From NCBI RefSeq assembly GCF_963664075.1, contig NZ_OY760916.1:965501-1029500 (forward strand): a stretch of DNA of 64,000 nucleotides, written 5' to 3'. The translations under genes and the position numbers were made by a program. How positions within the stretch are numbered: position 1 is the first letter of the stretch; each line of letters opens with the position of its first letter. The notes below the pieces were generated by a model, which did not search any database, was not told the DNA's origin, and was given only the letters and a program-made list of their open reading frames with translations. Source of the stretch: an uncultured Desulfobulbus sp. (GTDB taxonomy: Bacteria > Desulfobacterota > Desulfobulbia > Desulfobulbales > Desulfobulbaceae). Shown here piece after piece: positions 26,132 to 35,276 of this stretch.

Positions 26132-29100
26132 TCAATCCATGAATGGATCCGTGTTGGTGGTCGGGGGCGGTATCTCCGGAATGCAAGCCGCACTTGATTT
26201 GGCAGATTCCGGCTTTTTTGTGTACCTGGTGGAAAAATCAGGGGCCATCGGTGGTTCCATGCCCCAATTTAACAAGGTCTTTCCCACCAATGACTGCTCG
26301 ATGTGTATCATCGCGCCCAAGTTGGTTGAGTGTGGACGGCATCCCAATATCCGCATCATGACGCTGTCAACCGTGCAGGATGTTACCGGTACAGCAGGCA
26401 ATTTTACCGTCCGTGTGATCGAGTATCCCCGCTATGTGGACACGGATAAATGCATTGCCTGTGGTCAGTGCACCAGCGTTTGCCCTAAAAGCGTGGATGA
26501 TTCGTTCAACTCCAATATTGCCAAGCGTAAGGCGATTTATATCAAGTATCCCCAGGCTGTCCCCCTGAAATATCAGATTGATCCCAAATCTTGCTTGCAT
26601 CTTAAAAATCCAACCAAATGTGGAGCCTGCGCTGAAATTTGTCCCCCTGGGGCCATTGATTTCAACGACCGCGAGCGGGAACATATCATTCAGGTGGGCT
26701 CGGTGGTCATGGCCCTTGGTTTTCAGACCTTTGATCCGTCAAAATCTAAGATCTGGGGCTACGGCGTGTACCCCAATGTGATCACCTCGCTCCAGTTTGA
26801 ACGCTATCTTTCTCCAGATGGGCCCACCGACGGTCAGCTCTCGCGACCTTCGGATAAAAAACCGGTGAAAAAGGTGGCCTTTCTCCAGTGTATTGGCAGC
26901 CGAGATAAGAATCGGTGCAATAACGAGTACTGTTCCACCGTCTGCTGCATGTATGCCATTAAAGAGGCGATGACCATCAAGGAGAGTAATCCCGATCTCG
27001 AGGTGACCATCTTTTACATGGACATGCGCACTCCGGGCAAGGAGTTCGATCGCTATCTGGAACGGGCTAAAAATGAGTATGGGGTCCGTTTTATACGTTC
27101 CCGCATTCACGGGGTTGAGCCCAAGGGAACCAAGGGCGATTTGCGGCTGCACTACATTAATGGTCAAGGAAAGCAGGTCGAAGAGGTCGTTGATCTGGTC
27201 GTGCTCTCCGTTGGTTTGGAGACTCCAGAGTCCATGGTGCGACTGGCCGAACGTATTGGCATTCATATGACTCCGGATCGTTTTGCCTCCATCTCTGCCT
27301 TTATGCCGGTGCATACCTCAAAAAAAGGTGTCTATACCTGCGGAGCCTTTAATGGTCCGCGGGATATTCCCCAGTCAGTCACCGGGGGGTCGGCAGCGGC
27401 TGCCTCGGTTTCCGCACTGTTAAAATCGGTACGGCATACCCAGACACGCTCTCTTTTACCGCCGGTGGAGCAGGATGTGCGCGGTGAAGAGCCACGAATT
27501 GGTGTATTTGTCTGCCATTGCGGTACCAATATTGCCGGAGTGGTGGATGTGGAAGAGCTGGCTGACTATGCCGCCACACTGCCCCTGGTCGTGCATGTGG
27601 CCCGTAACCTCTTTACCTGTGCCCAGGATACTCAGGATCGTATTGTTCAAGAGATACGGGATAAGCGGCTCAACCGTATCGTAGTTGCCGCCTGTACACC
27701 GCGAACCCATGAGCCGCTGTTCCGTAAGACCCTGAAATCAGCTGGTATCAATGAGTATCTCATTGAGATGGCTAATATTCGCAACCAGAATTCCTGGGTC
27801 CATAATCAGGAGCCAGAGGTTGCCACTCTCAAGGCCAAAGATCTGGTGCGGATGGCCGTGGTCAAAGTGCAGACCCAGGTTGCCCGAAAACCGATCCGTA
27901 TTCCCATTGCCCCCTCGGTGCTGATTATCGGTGGCGGCGTGGCCGGAATGACCGCTGCGCTCAACCTCGCTGAACAGGGGTTTCAGGTCCATCTGGTAGA
28001 AAAAACCACCCAGTTAGGGGGGAATGCGCTCCACCTCTTTCAGACCTGGAACGGAGAGCATGTGCCCCGCTACATCCGTGATCTCAAAGAAAAGGTACAA
28101 CAGCATCATTTAATCGAGGTGGCCTATACCAGTACAGTCCTTTCGGTGGAGGGACATGTGGGCAACTTTGCAAGTACCATTCGTACCGGTTCCAGTCGTA
28201 AACGGGTGATCAATCACGGCGCGGTGATCATCACCACCGGCGCAAAACGGTATATCCCCGAGGAATTTGAATACGGTAAGATACCCAAGGTGGTAGCCTC
28301 GATCGAGTTTGACAAGTTGCACATGCACAACGAAACTCGGGTGGCCAACGGTAAGTCCTTTGTTTTTATTCAGTGTGTAGGCTCACGCAATGAAGAGCGG
28401 CCCTACTGCTCCAAATCCTGTTGCACCCACTCAATCCAGAGCGCGATTAAGCTGAAAAAAGAGGCACCTTCCCGGCAGATTTATATTCTCTACCGTGAGA
28501 TTCGAACCTATGGTCAGCGGGAGCGGATCTACAATCAGGCGCGCGAGTTGGGGATCGTTTTTATCAACTACGAGATGCATGGCCCGCCCAAGGTGAAAAA
28601 GCATGATAAGGGCGTGCTGGTCGAGGTCTGGGATCACGTCCTCCATCGTCCCCTGGAGATTAAGGCGGATGTGGTTATTCTGGCTGCGGCAACCCTGGCC
28701 AGCCCGGATGCGATGAACCTGGGCAATCTCTTTAAGATTCCGCTCAATAGTGATGGGTTTTTCCAGGAGGCGCATGTCAAACTGCGTCCGGTGGAATTCA
28801 ACGTGGATGGGGTTTTTGTTGCCGGTCTTGCCCACTATCCCAAACCCTTGGAAGAATCGATCTCCCAGGCCCTGGCGGCGGCCGCCAAGGCTGGTCGTCT
28901 GCTCTCACGGGAAGCGATTAACCTGGAGCCCAATACCGCCCTGGTTGATCCGGTGAACTGCGATGGCTGCGGACTCTGCATAGAAGTCTGTCCCTATCAG
29001 GCCATCACCCTGGTCGAATATGAAGATGAAGAGGGGACTCCTTTGAAGACGGTGCATATCGATCCCGTACTCTGTAAGGGCTGTGGCATTTGTCAGGGAA

Positions 29101-29204
29101 CCTGTCCCAAGCGGGGCGTAGATGTGGCTGGCTTTACCTATGCCCAGATAGAGGCGCAGATCGATGCAGCCCTGGAAGAGAGCGAGTTGGAGGAGGAATT
29201 ATGA
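26124..29204 (+). CDS. hdrA: Double-length HdrA-like flavin/iron-sulfur subunit
   Basis: A 1026-residue protein made of two HdrA-type units. Unit 1 has the FAD motif VVGGGISGM (residues 12-20), the PTNDCSMCIIAPKLVE segment typical of HdrA, two ferredoxin sites near residues 110 (CIACGQCTSVCPKS) and 167 (CGACAEICPP), and a CIGSRDKNRC...CC cluster region. A VCHCGTNIAGVVD domain links to unit 2 (FAD motif IIGGGVAGM near residue 597; FIQCVGSRNEERPYC). Two more [4Fe-4S] sites close the protein (CDGCGLCIEVCP, CKGCGICQGTCP). HdrA holds the bifurcating flavin that couples H2 oxidation to ferredoxin and heterodisulfide-type reduction. Unit 2 lacks its own early DCSMC segment. It overlaps its neighbours by 8 and 4 bases. 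Confidence 0.95.
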   Translation: MADQSMNGSVLVVGGGISGMQAALDLADSGFFVYLVEKSGAIGGSMPQFNKVFPTNDCSMCIIAPKLVECGRHPNIRIMTLSTVQDVTGTAGNFTVRVIEYPRYVDTDKCIACGQCTSVCPKSVDDSFNSNIAKRKAIYIKYPQAVPLKYQIDPKSCLHLKNPTKCGACAEICPPGAIDFNDREREHIIQVGSVVMALGFQTFDPSKSKIWGYGVYPNVITSLQFERYLSPDGPTDGQLSRPSDKKPVKKVAFLQCIGSRDKNRCNNEYCSTVCCMYAIKEAMTIKESNPDLEVTIFYMDMRTPGKEFDRYLERAKNEYGVRFIRSRIHGVEPKGTKGDLRLHYINGQGKQVEEVVDLVVLSVGLETPESMVRLAERIGIHMTPDRFASISAFMPVHTSKKGVYTCGAFNGPRDIPQSVTGGSAAAASVSALLKSVRHTQTRSLLPPVEQDVRGEEPRIGVFVCHCGTNIAGVVDVEELADYAATLPLVVHVARNLFTCAQDTQDRIVQEIRDKRLNRIVVAACTPRTHEPLFRKTLKSAGINEYLIEMANIRNQNSWVHNQEPEVATLKAKDLVRMAVVKVQTQVARKPIRIPIAPSVLIIGGGVAGMTAALNLAEQGFQVHLVEKTTQLGGNALHLFQTWNGEHVPRYIRDLKEKVQQHHLIEVAYTSTVLSVEGHVGNFASTIRTGSSRKRVINHGAVIITTGAKRYIPEEFEYGKIPKVVASIEFDKLHMHNETRVANGKSFVFIQCVGSRNEERPYCSKSCCTHSIQSAIKLKKEAPSRQIYILYREIRTYGQRERIYNQARELGIVFINYEMHGPPKVKKHDKGVLVEVWDHVLHRPLEIKADVVILAAATLASPDAMNLGNLFKIPLNSDGFFQEAHVKLRPVEFNVDGVFVAGLAHYPKPLEESISQALAAAAKAGRLLSREAINLEPNTALVDPVNCDGCGLCIEVCPYQAITLVEYEDEEGTPLKTVHIDPVLCKGCGICQGTCPKRGVDVAGFTYAQIEAQIDAALEESELEEEL

Positions 29205-29635
29205 ACACAACCCCCAAAATAATCGCCTTTTGCTGTAACTGGTGTTCCTACGCTGCGGCTGATCTTGCCGGTATTTCCAGGCTGCAGTACCCCGGGTCGG
29301 TGCGGATTATTCGTGTGATGTGCTCGGGGATGGTTCATCCTGAGATGGTGCTGCATGCCCTGGACAAGGGGGCAGAAGGAGTGATGATCATTGGCTGTCA
29401 TCTGGGTGAGTGCCATTACATCAACGGCAACGAGATGGCCCTGGCCAGGGCCGAGGTGATCACCGATACTCTGGAAGATATGGGCTATGAGAGTGAGCGG
29501 TTTCAGATTACCTGGGTTTCCTCGGCTGAACCTGAGCGTCTGGCAGAGGCCTTTCGTGCCTTTTGCGGGCGTCTGGCCATTCTGCGTGGTGAACTGGCTA
29601 GCCTCTCCGAGTCCAAGAAGGGGACTCGGTCTTGA
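29201..29635 (+). CDS. mvhD: MvhD-like electron-transfer subunit
   Basis: A 144-residue [2Fe-2S] protein that connects the Mvh hydrogenase to HdrA. The cluster ligands are in AFCCNWCSYAAADLAG, VMCSGMVHPEM and GCHLGECHY. In some archaea and Desulfobacterota one of these positions is selenocysteine; here all are cysteine. The start is ATG 29201, with GGAGGAGG upstream and 4-base overlap with hdrA. An earlier in-frame start would add unrelated residues. It is followed by mvhG with overlapping stop and start. Confidence 0.95.
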   Translation: MNTTPKIIAFCCNWCSYAAADLAGISRLQYPGSVRIIRVMCSGMVHPEMVLHALDKGAEGVMIIGCHLGECHYINGNEMALARAEVITDTLEDMGYESERFQITWVSSAEPERLAEAFRAFCGRLAILRGELASLSESKKGTRS

Positions 29636-30546
29636 GTCTAGCCAGACTCAGCTTTGAGTGGCTTCATGCCTGTTGTGGTTGTGAAGTCTCGTTACTTGAT
29701 GCGGGAGAAGATTTCCTTGCCCTCGTCAATCAGGTAGAGATTGTCCACTGCCCCTTGCTGCTGGATAATAAATATGAGCAGGAGGAGGGGGGGGGGCTGT
29801 GTTTGCCCCAGGCGGATATCGGCATTGTTTCCGGTGGGGTTGCCTCGGAAGAAGAGCTTGCGTTGGTCAAGGCCATGCGGGCCAGCTGTACGAGCCTGGT
29901 TGCCCTGGGGACCTGTGCCACCCATGGCGGTATTCCTGCCATGCGCAATCAATGGACCTCCCAGGAAACCTTACAGACCGTCTATGCCTATGGCAGTGAT
30001 GAGCAAGCCTTGATTCCAGCGGACATCTCCCAGCCCCTGGATCGGGTCTACAGTGTGGATGAAAAGGTCAAGGTAGACTGGCTCTTGCCAGGTTGCCCGC
30101 CTGCCTCTGATGCCATCGTTGGATTTTTGACCAAGCTGGTGGCTGGTACACCCGGTAAAACAGCCGCCAAGAGCGTTTGCGAGACCTGCCCGACCCAGAG
30201 GGGCGGCAAAGCACAGGGGGGGGCTGGCAGATTTCTTGAGAATGCCGCCGGGGATGCTCAGGCTCCGCCCAGCGAGATGGTTTGTCTGTTGGAGCAGGGG
30301 ATTCTCTGTATGGGGCCGGTGACCGCTGGTGGTTGTGGTGGCAAAGAGGCACCGCTTTGTCTGCGTGCCCGTGTCCCCTGTCGAGGATGTTATGGGCCGG
30401 TGCGGGCGGGCTGTAATCCACTCTTGGATATGCTGGGGGCACTTGCCAGTAACGGTATTGATCACCGGTCCATGATAGATCGAAAATCACTGCTGCGTTT
30501 CAGCGGAGCCCACGGCCTGCTCAAACCACTGCGTAAACGCCGTTAA
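29632..30546 (+). CDS. mvhG: Group 3c [NiFe]-hydrogenase small subunit
   Basis: A 304-residue small subunit of the F420-non-reducing (methyl viologen-reducing) hydrogenase family. The proximal-cluster motif is LHACCGCEVSLLD; VALGTCATHGGIPA and LLPGCPPASDAIVGFL supply the other proximal ligands. C-terminal cysteines (ILCMGPVTAGGCG, CRGCYGPVRAGCNP) bind the medial and distal clusters. There is no Tat signal, so it is cytoplasmic. The start is TTG at 29632, overlapping the mvhD stop. Confidence 0.95.
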   Translation: MSLARLSFEWLHACCGCEVSLLDAGEDFLALVNQVEIVHCPLLLDNKYEQEEGGGLCLPQADIGIVSGGVASEEELALVKAMRASCTSLVALGTCATHGGIPAMRNQWTSQETLQTVYAYGSDEQALIPADISQPLDRVYSVDEKVKVDWLLPGCPPASDAIVGFLTKLVAGTPGKTAAKSVCETCPTQRGGKAQGGAGRFLENAAGDAQAPPSEMVCLLEQGILCMGPVTAGGCGGKEAPLCLRARVPCRGCYGPVRAGCNPLLDMLGALASNGIDHRSMIDRKSLLRFSGAHGLLKPLRKRR

Positions 30547-30600
30547 AGGGGAACGTTGTGCAGCTGTACGTTAAAAAAAGCAATCCGCCAAGGTAAACAC

Positions 30601-32046
30601 ATGGGCCAAGAGATTTCCATACATCCTGTCACTCGTATCGAGGGACACGCTCGCATAGATCTCCGTCTGGACGAATTCGGTCAGGTGAGTGATGCCCAGG
30701 TTGCTATTTCTGCCCTGCGGGGATTTGAACAGTTCGTCATTGGTCGCCCCGCCGAGGAGATTCCGCGTATTGTTACTCGCATCTGTGGGATTTGTCCCTG
30801 GATGCACCACCTGGCCGCGGTGAAAGCCATTGATGGCTGTTTTGGTGCGGAGCCGACCCGCAGCGGCCATCAGCTTCGTGAACTCTGCCAGATTCTTGCG
30901 CATATACACGATAAGATTTTGCATTTTTTCTTTCTTGCGGCGCCTGATTTTGTCCTTGATCCCCAAGAAGACCTCTCGGTGCGCAACATCATGGGGCTGG
31001 TACGTCAGGAACCCGAGCTGGCAGGCCGGGTTGTGCGTATGCGCCAGTTGGCGCAACAGATGCTCGCTCGTTTTGCAGGCAAGGCGATTCATCCAGTGGC
31101 CGCGGTTGTTGGTGGCTTCTCCTGCGCCATGCAGGAAGAAGTGCGGCAATCCCTGCTCGCCGATGCCCGCGAGCTGCTTGATTTTGCCAGCTACGCCATG
31201 GATTTTGCTAAAAAACAGGCCTTTAACCGGTTCAGTCAAGAGTTTGATGGGCTGGGTGACATCACCACAGGTTTTATGGGGACTGTCGACAGGCAGGGGC
31301 GGTTGCGACTTTATGATGGTCAGCTGCGTCTGATGGCAGCTGATGGAGGCTATGTCGATTTTCAGGCCTGCGATTACCAGCAGTACCTGGCCGAGCATGT
31401 GGAACCCTGGTCCTCGGCCAAGATGGTCTATGCTAAATCTTGGGGAGAGGGGTTTTCTCTTCATCCTGAACAGCCTACTGGCATTTACCGGGTCAATACG
31501 CTGGCGCGACTCAATGTCTGTGATGCCATGGCTACCCCCCGGGCACAGCAGGAGCTGGAGGAGTTTCGCGCTCGTTTTGGGCGACCAGTCCAGGCCACGC
31601 TCCTCTATCACTGGGCGCGACTGGTGGAGCTGGTGTATGCCTGCGAACGCAGCGTTGAGCTGCTGGAAGAGCACGAGATCACCGACCCTAATGTGCGAAA
31701 CGTTGTAGAGCCGGGGGCAGGACGCGGTATTGGCCATGTTGAGGCGCCTCGCGGTACCCTGATCCATGAGTATGCCACCGATGAGCAGGGATGTATCACC
31801 CAGGCAAACCTGATTGTGGGAACAACCCATAATATCGCCCCCATGAATCTGAGTGTGCAGCAGGCGGCGGCCTCGTTGATCAGTAATGGTCAGGTCGACG
31901 AGGGGATTCTCAATAAAATTGAGATGGCAGTCAGGGCCTATGACCCGTGAATTTCCTGTGCCACGCACCGCCTGGATGGCGGGCTCCCTCTGACGTTGCA
32001 TATAGTTGACCATCGTGGAAAAACGATCCGTCGTCTACACCACTAA
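30601..32046 (+). CDS. mvhA: Group 3c [NiFeSe]-hydrogenase large subunit, selenoprotein read through TGA
   Basis: Catalytic subunit of the Mvh hydrogenase. The N-terminal nickel motif is RICGICPWMHH (L1). A conventional reading stops at the TGA at 31948-31950 directly after DP, and would lack the C-terminal nickel motif DPCxxCxxH. Reading through the TGA gives D-P-U-I-S-C-A-T-H-R, an exact fit with selenocysteine (residue 450) replacing the first cysteine. The frame continues for 31 more residues to TAA at 32044-32046. The tail after His (RLDGGLPL onward) is the peptide normally cut off by the maturation protease, encoded first in this operon. A SECIS-like hairpin follows the TGA at the right distance. 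The full product is 481 residues before processing. The start is ATG 30601, with AAGG upstream. No sel genes are in the window. Confidence 0.93.
31968..31982 (+). promoter_or_regulatory. Candidate bacterial SECIS hairpin for selenocysteine insertion
   Basis: CCGCC (31968-31972), loop TGGAT, GGCGG (31978-31982). The loop starts 23 bases after the TGA and has GG at its 5' part, as in bacterial SECIS loops read by SelB. It lies inside the coding frame, as bacterial SECIS elements do. Only the apical stem is certain; flanking pairing was not modelled. Confidence 0.65.
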
Positions 32047-32186
32047 TCCGAATGAGATACTCGGGCCAAGGGGCTTTGACCGGATTCAGGTTTGAATGTA
32101 ATCCTGTGCACGTGGTCTGTAACTTCCTGTTTATCTGATTGCTCGGTTGAGTATTATTTATGAATTTAATCCATTGATTTTTGCCC

Positions 32187-32441
32187 ATGAATGCCAACAA
32201 TGACATCCATCAACGTAAAGTCGTCCGGGTTGAAGCGCCAAACTGTGCCTGCGGTTTTGTTGGCCATATGACCGCCGATGAGCTGAAGCAGCGTGCGGCC
32301 CACGATGACATGGATCTATCCTGCCCTGTCTGCGGCCTGATTCATCTCAGTCGTGAAGAGATAGAAGACCTGGAAAAACAAAAGGTCGTCAACTCAAAAC
32401 GCTACAGGGAAATAATGCGTCAGGCGATAGCGGATACCTAA
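32187..32441 (+). CDS. Small zinc-ribbon-like protein of unknown function
   Basis: An 84-residue protein with two cysteine pairs, CACG (in NCACGFVGH) and CPVCG (in LSCPVCGLIHLS), spaced like a zinc ribbon, followed by a charged helical tail (EEIEDLEKQKVVNSKRY). I recognise no named family. It lies between mvhA and hypF on the same strand, 140 bases after the true mvhA stop. The start is taken as ATG 32187; the ribosome site is weak and a TTG two codons upstream is possible. A hydrogenase-related role is only a guess from position. Confidence 0.7.
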   Translation: MNANNDIHQRKVVRVEAPNCACGFVGHMTADELKQRAAHDDMDLSCPVCGLIHLSREEIEDLEKQKVVNSKRYREIMRQAIADT

Positions 32442-32685
32442 CCTGAAAAAAATGAAGTGCGTGATGCGTTTTGAGCAAGGATTTTTTTTGAGAGTCCCGT
32501 TTTTCTCTTTAAACAGATTGTTGTAACAAGATTGCTGGGTTGGGTTGTTTTGTGCTGATTGTGCCTGTTGTGAACGCTGGAAAAAAGTCTGGTGGAAACG
32601 ACTCCACACTGCTAGAGTGCCGGGCGCGCAGGCGGAGGGCTTGCTGTAAGTCTGGTAAAACCTCAACGTTCAGGAAAAGTATTGC

Positions 32686-35007
32686 ATGAAGCATCCCCCG
32701 TCTTCGGTGCTTTCTGAAACCACAGCTCTGCGGGTTACTGTGCGTGGCATTGTGCAAGGAGTGGGATTTCGCCCCTTTGTTTATCGGCTTGCCCATGCCT
32801 TACAACTGATCGGGACGGTTATCAACGACAGTGATGGGGTTGAAATTATCTTGAACGGAGAGCCCCAGGTTGTAGAGGATTTTCTTCATCGCCTGCAGGT
32901 CGAGGCCCCCGTTGCTGCCCGTATTACTGAGCTGAAAACGGAAGCGATACAGGCCAAGATGCCAGCCGAGGGGTTTGCGATCCTTCCCAGCCGCTCATCC
33001 AGTCGTCCTTCGACCCAGATTGCACCGGATATGTCTATCTGTCCGGATTGCATGAAGGAAATTATGGATCCGCAGGATCGGCATTACCGCTACCCCTTTA
33101 CCAACTGCACCAACTGCGGCCCCCGGTTTTCCATTGTCAAGCGTGTGCCCTATGATCGGCCCAATACCTCCATGCAGGCTTTCACCATGTGCGAGCAGTG
33201 CAGCCGGGAATATCATGATCCCCTGGACCGACGATTTCACGCCCAGCCTAACGCCTGCCCGCAGTGTGGCCCTCAGCTCAGCTGGCACGATAACGAGGGA
33301 CACCCCCTGCCGGGTGACTGCCTGACCAATTGCGCACAGGCCCTGCAACAGGGGAAGTTAGTCGCTATAAAAGGACTGGGGGGCTTTCATCTCGCCGTTG
33401 ATGGAACAAGTGAAGAGGCTGTGGCCTTGTTGCGCAGACGCAAGCACCGTCCAGCAAAGCCCTTGGCTATTATGGTGCGAGATCTTCAAACAGCCCGAGC
33501 CTTTTGCCGCATCAGTGAGCAGGAGGCCGCGCTGTTGCTTTCACCCGAGCACCCGATAGTGCTGGTAGAGCGACTCAAAACCACGCCGCTTGCCGCATCG
33601 GTTGCACCGGGACTGGAAAAAATCGGCCTCATGCTGCCGTACACACCGTTGCATGCCCTGCTGCTCAGTGAGCCCGAGGTGCCGCAGGTGCTGGTCATGA
33701 CCAGCGGCAACAGGGGCGGTGAGCCGATCTGCACGGACAATGACGAGGCGCTACAGCGTTTGGCAGGCCTGGCGGATTTTTTTCTGTTCCATAACCGCGA
33801 AATTGTCACCCGGGTCGATGATTCGGTGGCACGGATTATGGACGGGAAAGTGCGTTTGCTTCGCCGTGGCCGCGGATATTCACCGGTTCCGATTTTGCTT
33901 AATGAACCCACAGGTGATATCCTTGCCTGTGGCGGAGAGATGAAAAACGTCTTTTGTATTGTGCGTAACCAGGAAGCCTACCTCTCGCAGCACATTGGTG
34001 AACTGGTCAATACACAGACCTTTGATTTTTTCAGAGAGAGCGTTGAGCACCTGCAGGATGTGCTTGAGTTGGTCCCACATCAGGTGAGCGTTGATCTGCA
34101 TCCGGATTATCTCTCCAGTCGTTATGGACGAGGCCGCAGTGAGGCGCTGTGCAACGTTCAGCACCACCACGCCCACCTGGCCGCAGTGCTTGCCGAGCAG
34201 CAGCTCAGTGGTCCGGTTCTTGGTCTGGTGCTCGATGGTACCGGCTACGGTCCGGATGGGACCATTTTTGGGGGAGAGATCTACCAGGCAAACCGGAAAG
34301 AGTATACCCGCCTTGGGCATTTGGCCACCCTGTCATTGCCCGGAGGCGATCGGGCGGCGCGGGAGCCCTGGCGAATGGCCATGTCGCTGCTGTATACCTG
34401 CCTGGGAGAGGAGGGGCTTGTGGATCTGCGACTCCCTCCTGCCTTGAAGGGCATTGATCCTGGGAAGAAAAATCTCCTTGCCCAGATGCTGAGTAAACAG
34501 CTCAACTGCCCAGCCAGCTCAAGCTGTGGCCGTTTATTTGACGGGGTTTCGGCCTTGCTCGGGCTCTGCCAGGACAGTCAATACGAAGGGCAGGCGGCCA
34601 TGCTTCTGGAGCAGCAGGCCCTTGGAGCTGATGATCGTGCGACTCTTAATCGCTATCTTCCGCAGATAGACAGGGAAAATGATCAGCTTGTGCTTGCCGT
34701 GGATGGTTTGGTAGCCGGATTGCTTTCCGATATACGAGATGATGTTTCGCTTTCGGTAATGGCCCGCGCCTTCCACCATTGGCTGGCTGCTGGGCTTATA
34801 GAGGTGCTTGCGGAATTGCGGCAGAAAACCGGCCTGAATCAGGTTGTCCTTGCCGGTGGCTGCATGCAGAATATGTTGTTGTTTGAGCGGCTCAGCAGTG
34901 GCCTGCGAGACCAGGGATTTGTGGTCTATGCAGGTGAGCTGGTGCCGATGAATGATGGTGGCCTTGCCCTTGGGCAGGCCTATATAGGAGGTGTTCCATG
35001 TGTTTAG
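32686..35007 (+). CDS. hypF: Carbamoyltransferase HypF
   Basis: HypF makes the carbamoyl group that becomes the cyanide ligands of the [NiFe] site. The 773 residues are the normal length. In order: an acylphosphatase domain (VRGIVQGVGFRPFVYRLA, residues about 15-105), two zinc fingers (CPDCMKEI through TNCGPRF; CEQCSREY through CPQCGP, about 115-195), a YrdC-like domain (about 205-385; KGLGGFHLAVD), and a Kae1-like domain (about 400-770) with metal-binding VQHHHAHLAAVLAE. It hands the carbamoyl group to HypE. The ribosome site is AGGAAAAG. hypC overlaps its end by 10 bases. Confidence 0.97.
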   Translation: MKHPPSSVLSETTALRVTVRGIVQGVGFRPFVYRLAHALQLIGTVINDSDGVEIILNGEPQVVEDFLHRLQVEAPVAARITELKTEAIQAKMPAEGFAILPSRSSSRPSTQIAPDMSICPDCMKEIMDPQDRHYRYPFTNCTNCGPRFSIVKRVPYDRPNTSMQAFTMCEQCSREYHDPLDRRFHAQPNACPQCGPQLSWHDNEGHPLPGDCLTNCAQALQQGKLVAIKGLGGFHLAVDGTSEEAVALLRRRKHRPAKPLAIMVRDLQTARAFCRISEQEAALLLSPEHPIVLVERLKTTPLAASVAPGLEKIGLMLPYTPLHALLLSEPEVPQVLVMTSGNRGGEPICTDNDEALQRLAGLADFFLFHNREIVTRVDDSVARIMDGKVRLLRRGRGYSPVPILLNEPTGDILACGGEMKNVFCIVRNQEAYLSQHIGELVNTQTFDFFRESVEHLQDVLELVPHQVSVDLHPDYLSSRYGRGRSEALCNVQHHHAHLAAVLAEQQLSGPVLGLVLDGTGYGPDGTIFGGEIYQANRKEYTRLGHLATLSLPGGDRAAREPWRMAMSLLYTCLGEEGLVDLRLPPALKGIDPGKKNLLAQMLSKQLNCPASSSCGRLFDGVSALLGLCQDSQYEGQAAMLLEQQALGADDRATLNRYLPQIDRENDQLVLAVDGLVAGLLSDIRDDVSLSVMARAFHHWLAAGLIEVLAELRQKTGLNQVVLAGGCMQNMLLFERLSSGLRDQGFVVYAGELVPMNDGGLALGQAYIGGVPCV

Positions 35008-35276
35008 CCATTCCCATGCAGGTCGTTGAGCTGCGCGGCGGCAGTGATGAGTTGCTTGACCCCCAAGTGGCCATGGTTGAAAGCGACGGAGTGCGCAAAG
35101 AAATCCGTCTGGAAATGGTGGATCGGGTTCCCGAAGTGGGGGACTACGTGATCATTCACGCCGGGTTTGCCATTCGTTCGCTCTCTGAAGAAGAGGCTGA
35201 GATCAATCTTAAGCTGATGCGCCAGATGGCCGAGGCTCTGGAAAAAGAGGGACGCCTGCCTGGAGCACCGGAATGA
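34998..35276 (+). CDS. hypC: HypC/HybG family hydrogenase chaperone
   Basis: A 92-residue chaperone that carries the Fe(CN)2CO unit with HypD and binds the large subunit. The invariant N-terminal MCLAIPMQV provides Cys2, the essential iron ligand. The remainder (VRKEIRLEMVDR, VGDYVIIHAGFAI) is typical. It overlaps hypF by 10 bases and hypD by 4 bases. Confidence 0.97.
   Translation: MCLAIPMQVVELRGGSDELLDPQVAMVESDGVRKEIRLEMVDRVPEVGDYVIIHAGFAIRSLSEEEAEINLKLMRQMAEALEKEGRLPGAPE

Noticed and set aside
31948-31950. TGA read as a normal stop, giving a shorter hydrogenase large subunit
   Set aside because: The result would lack half of the nickel ligands, while reading through restores an exact family motif and a normal maturation tail.
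30571-32013. 480-codon open frame on the minus strand
   Set aside because: It is fully antisense to the hydrogenase large subunit gene, has no family motifs, and reflects the codon bias of the real gene.
32442-32685. Structured-looking gap before hypF considered as a tRNA-Sec or riboswitch
   Set aside because: No acceptor stem, TPsiC sequence or known riboswitch core could be found.
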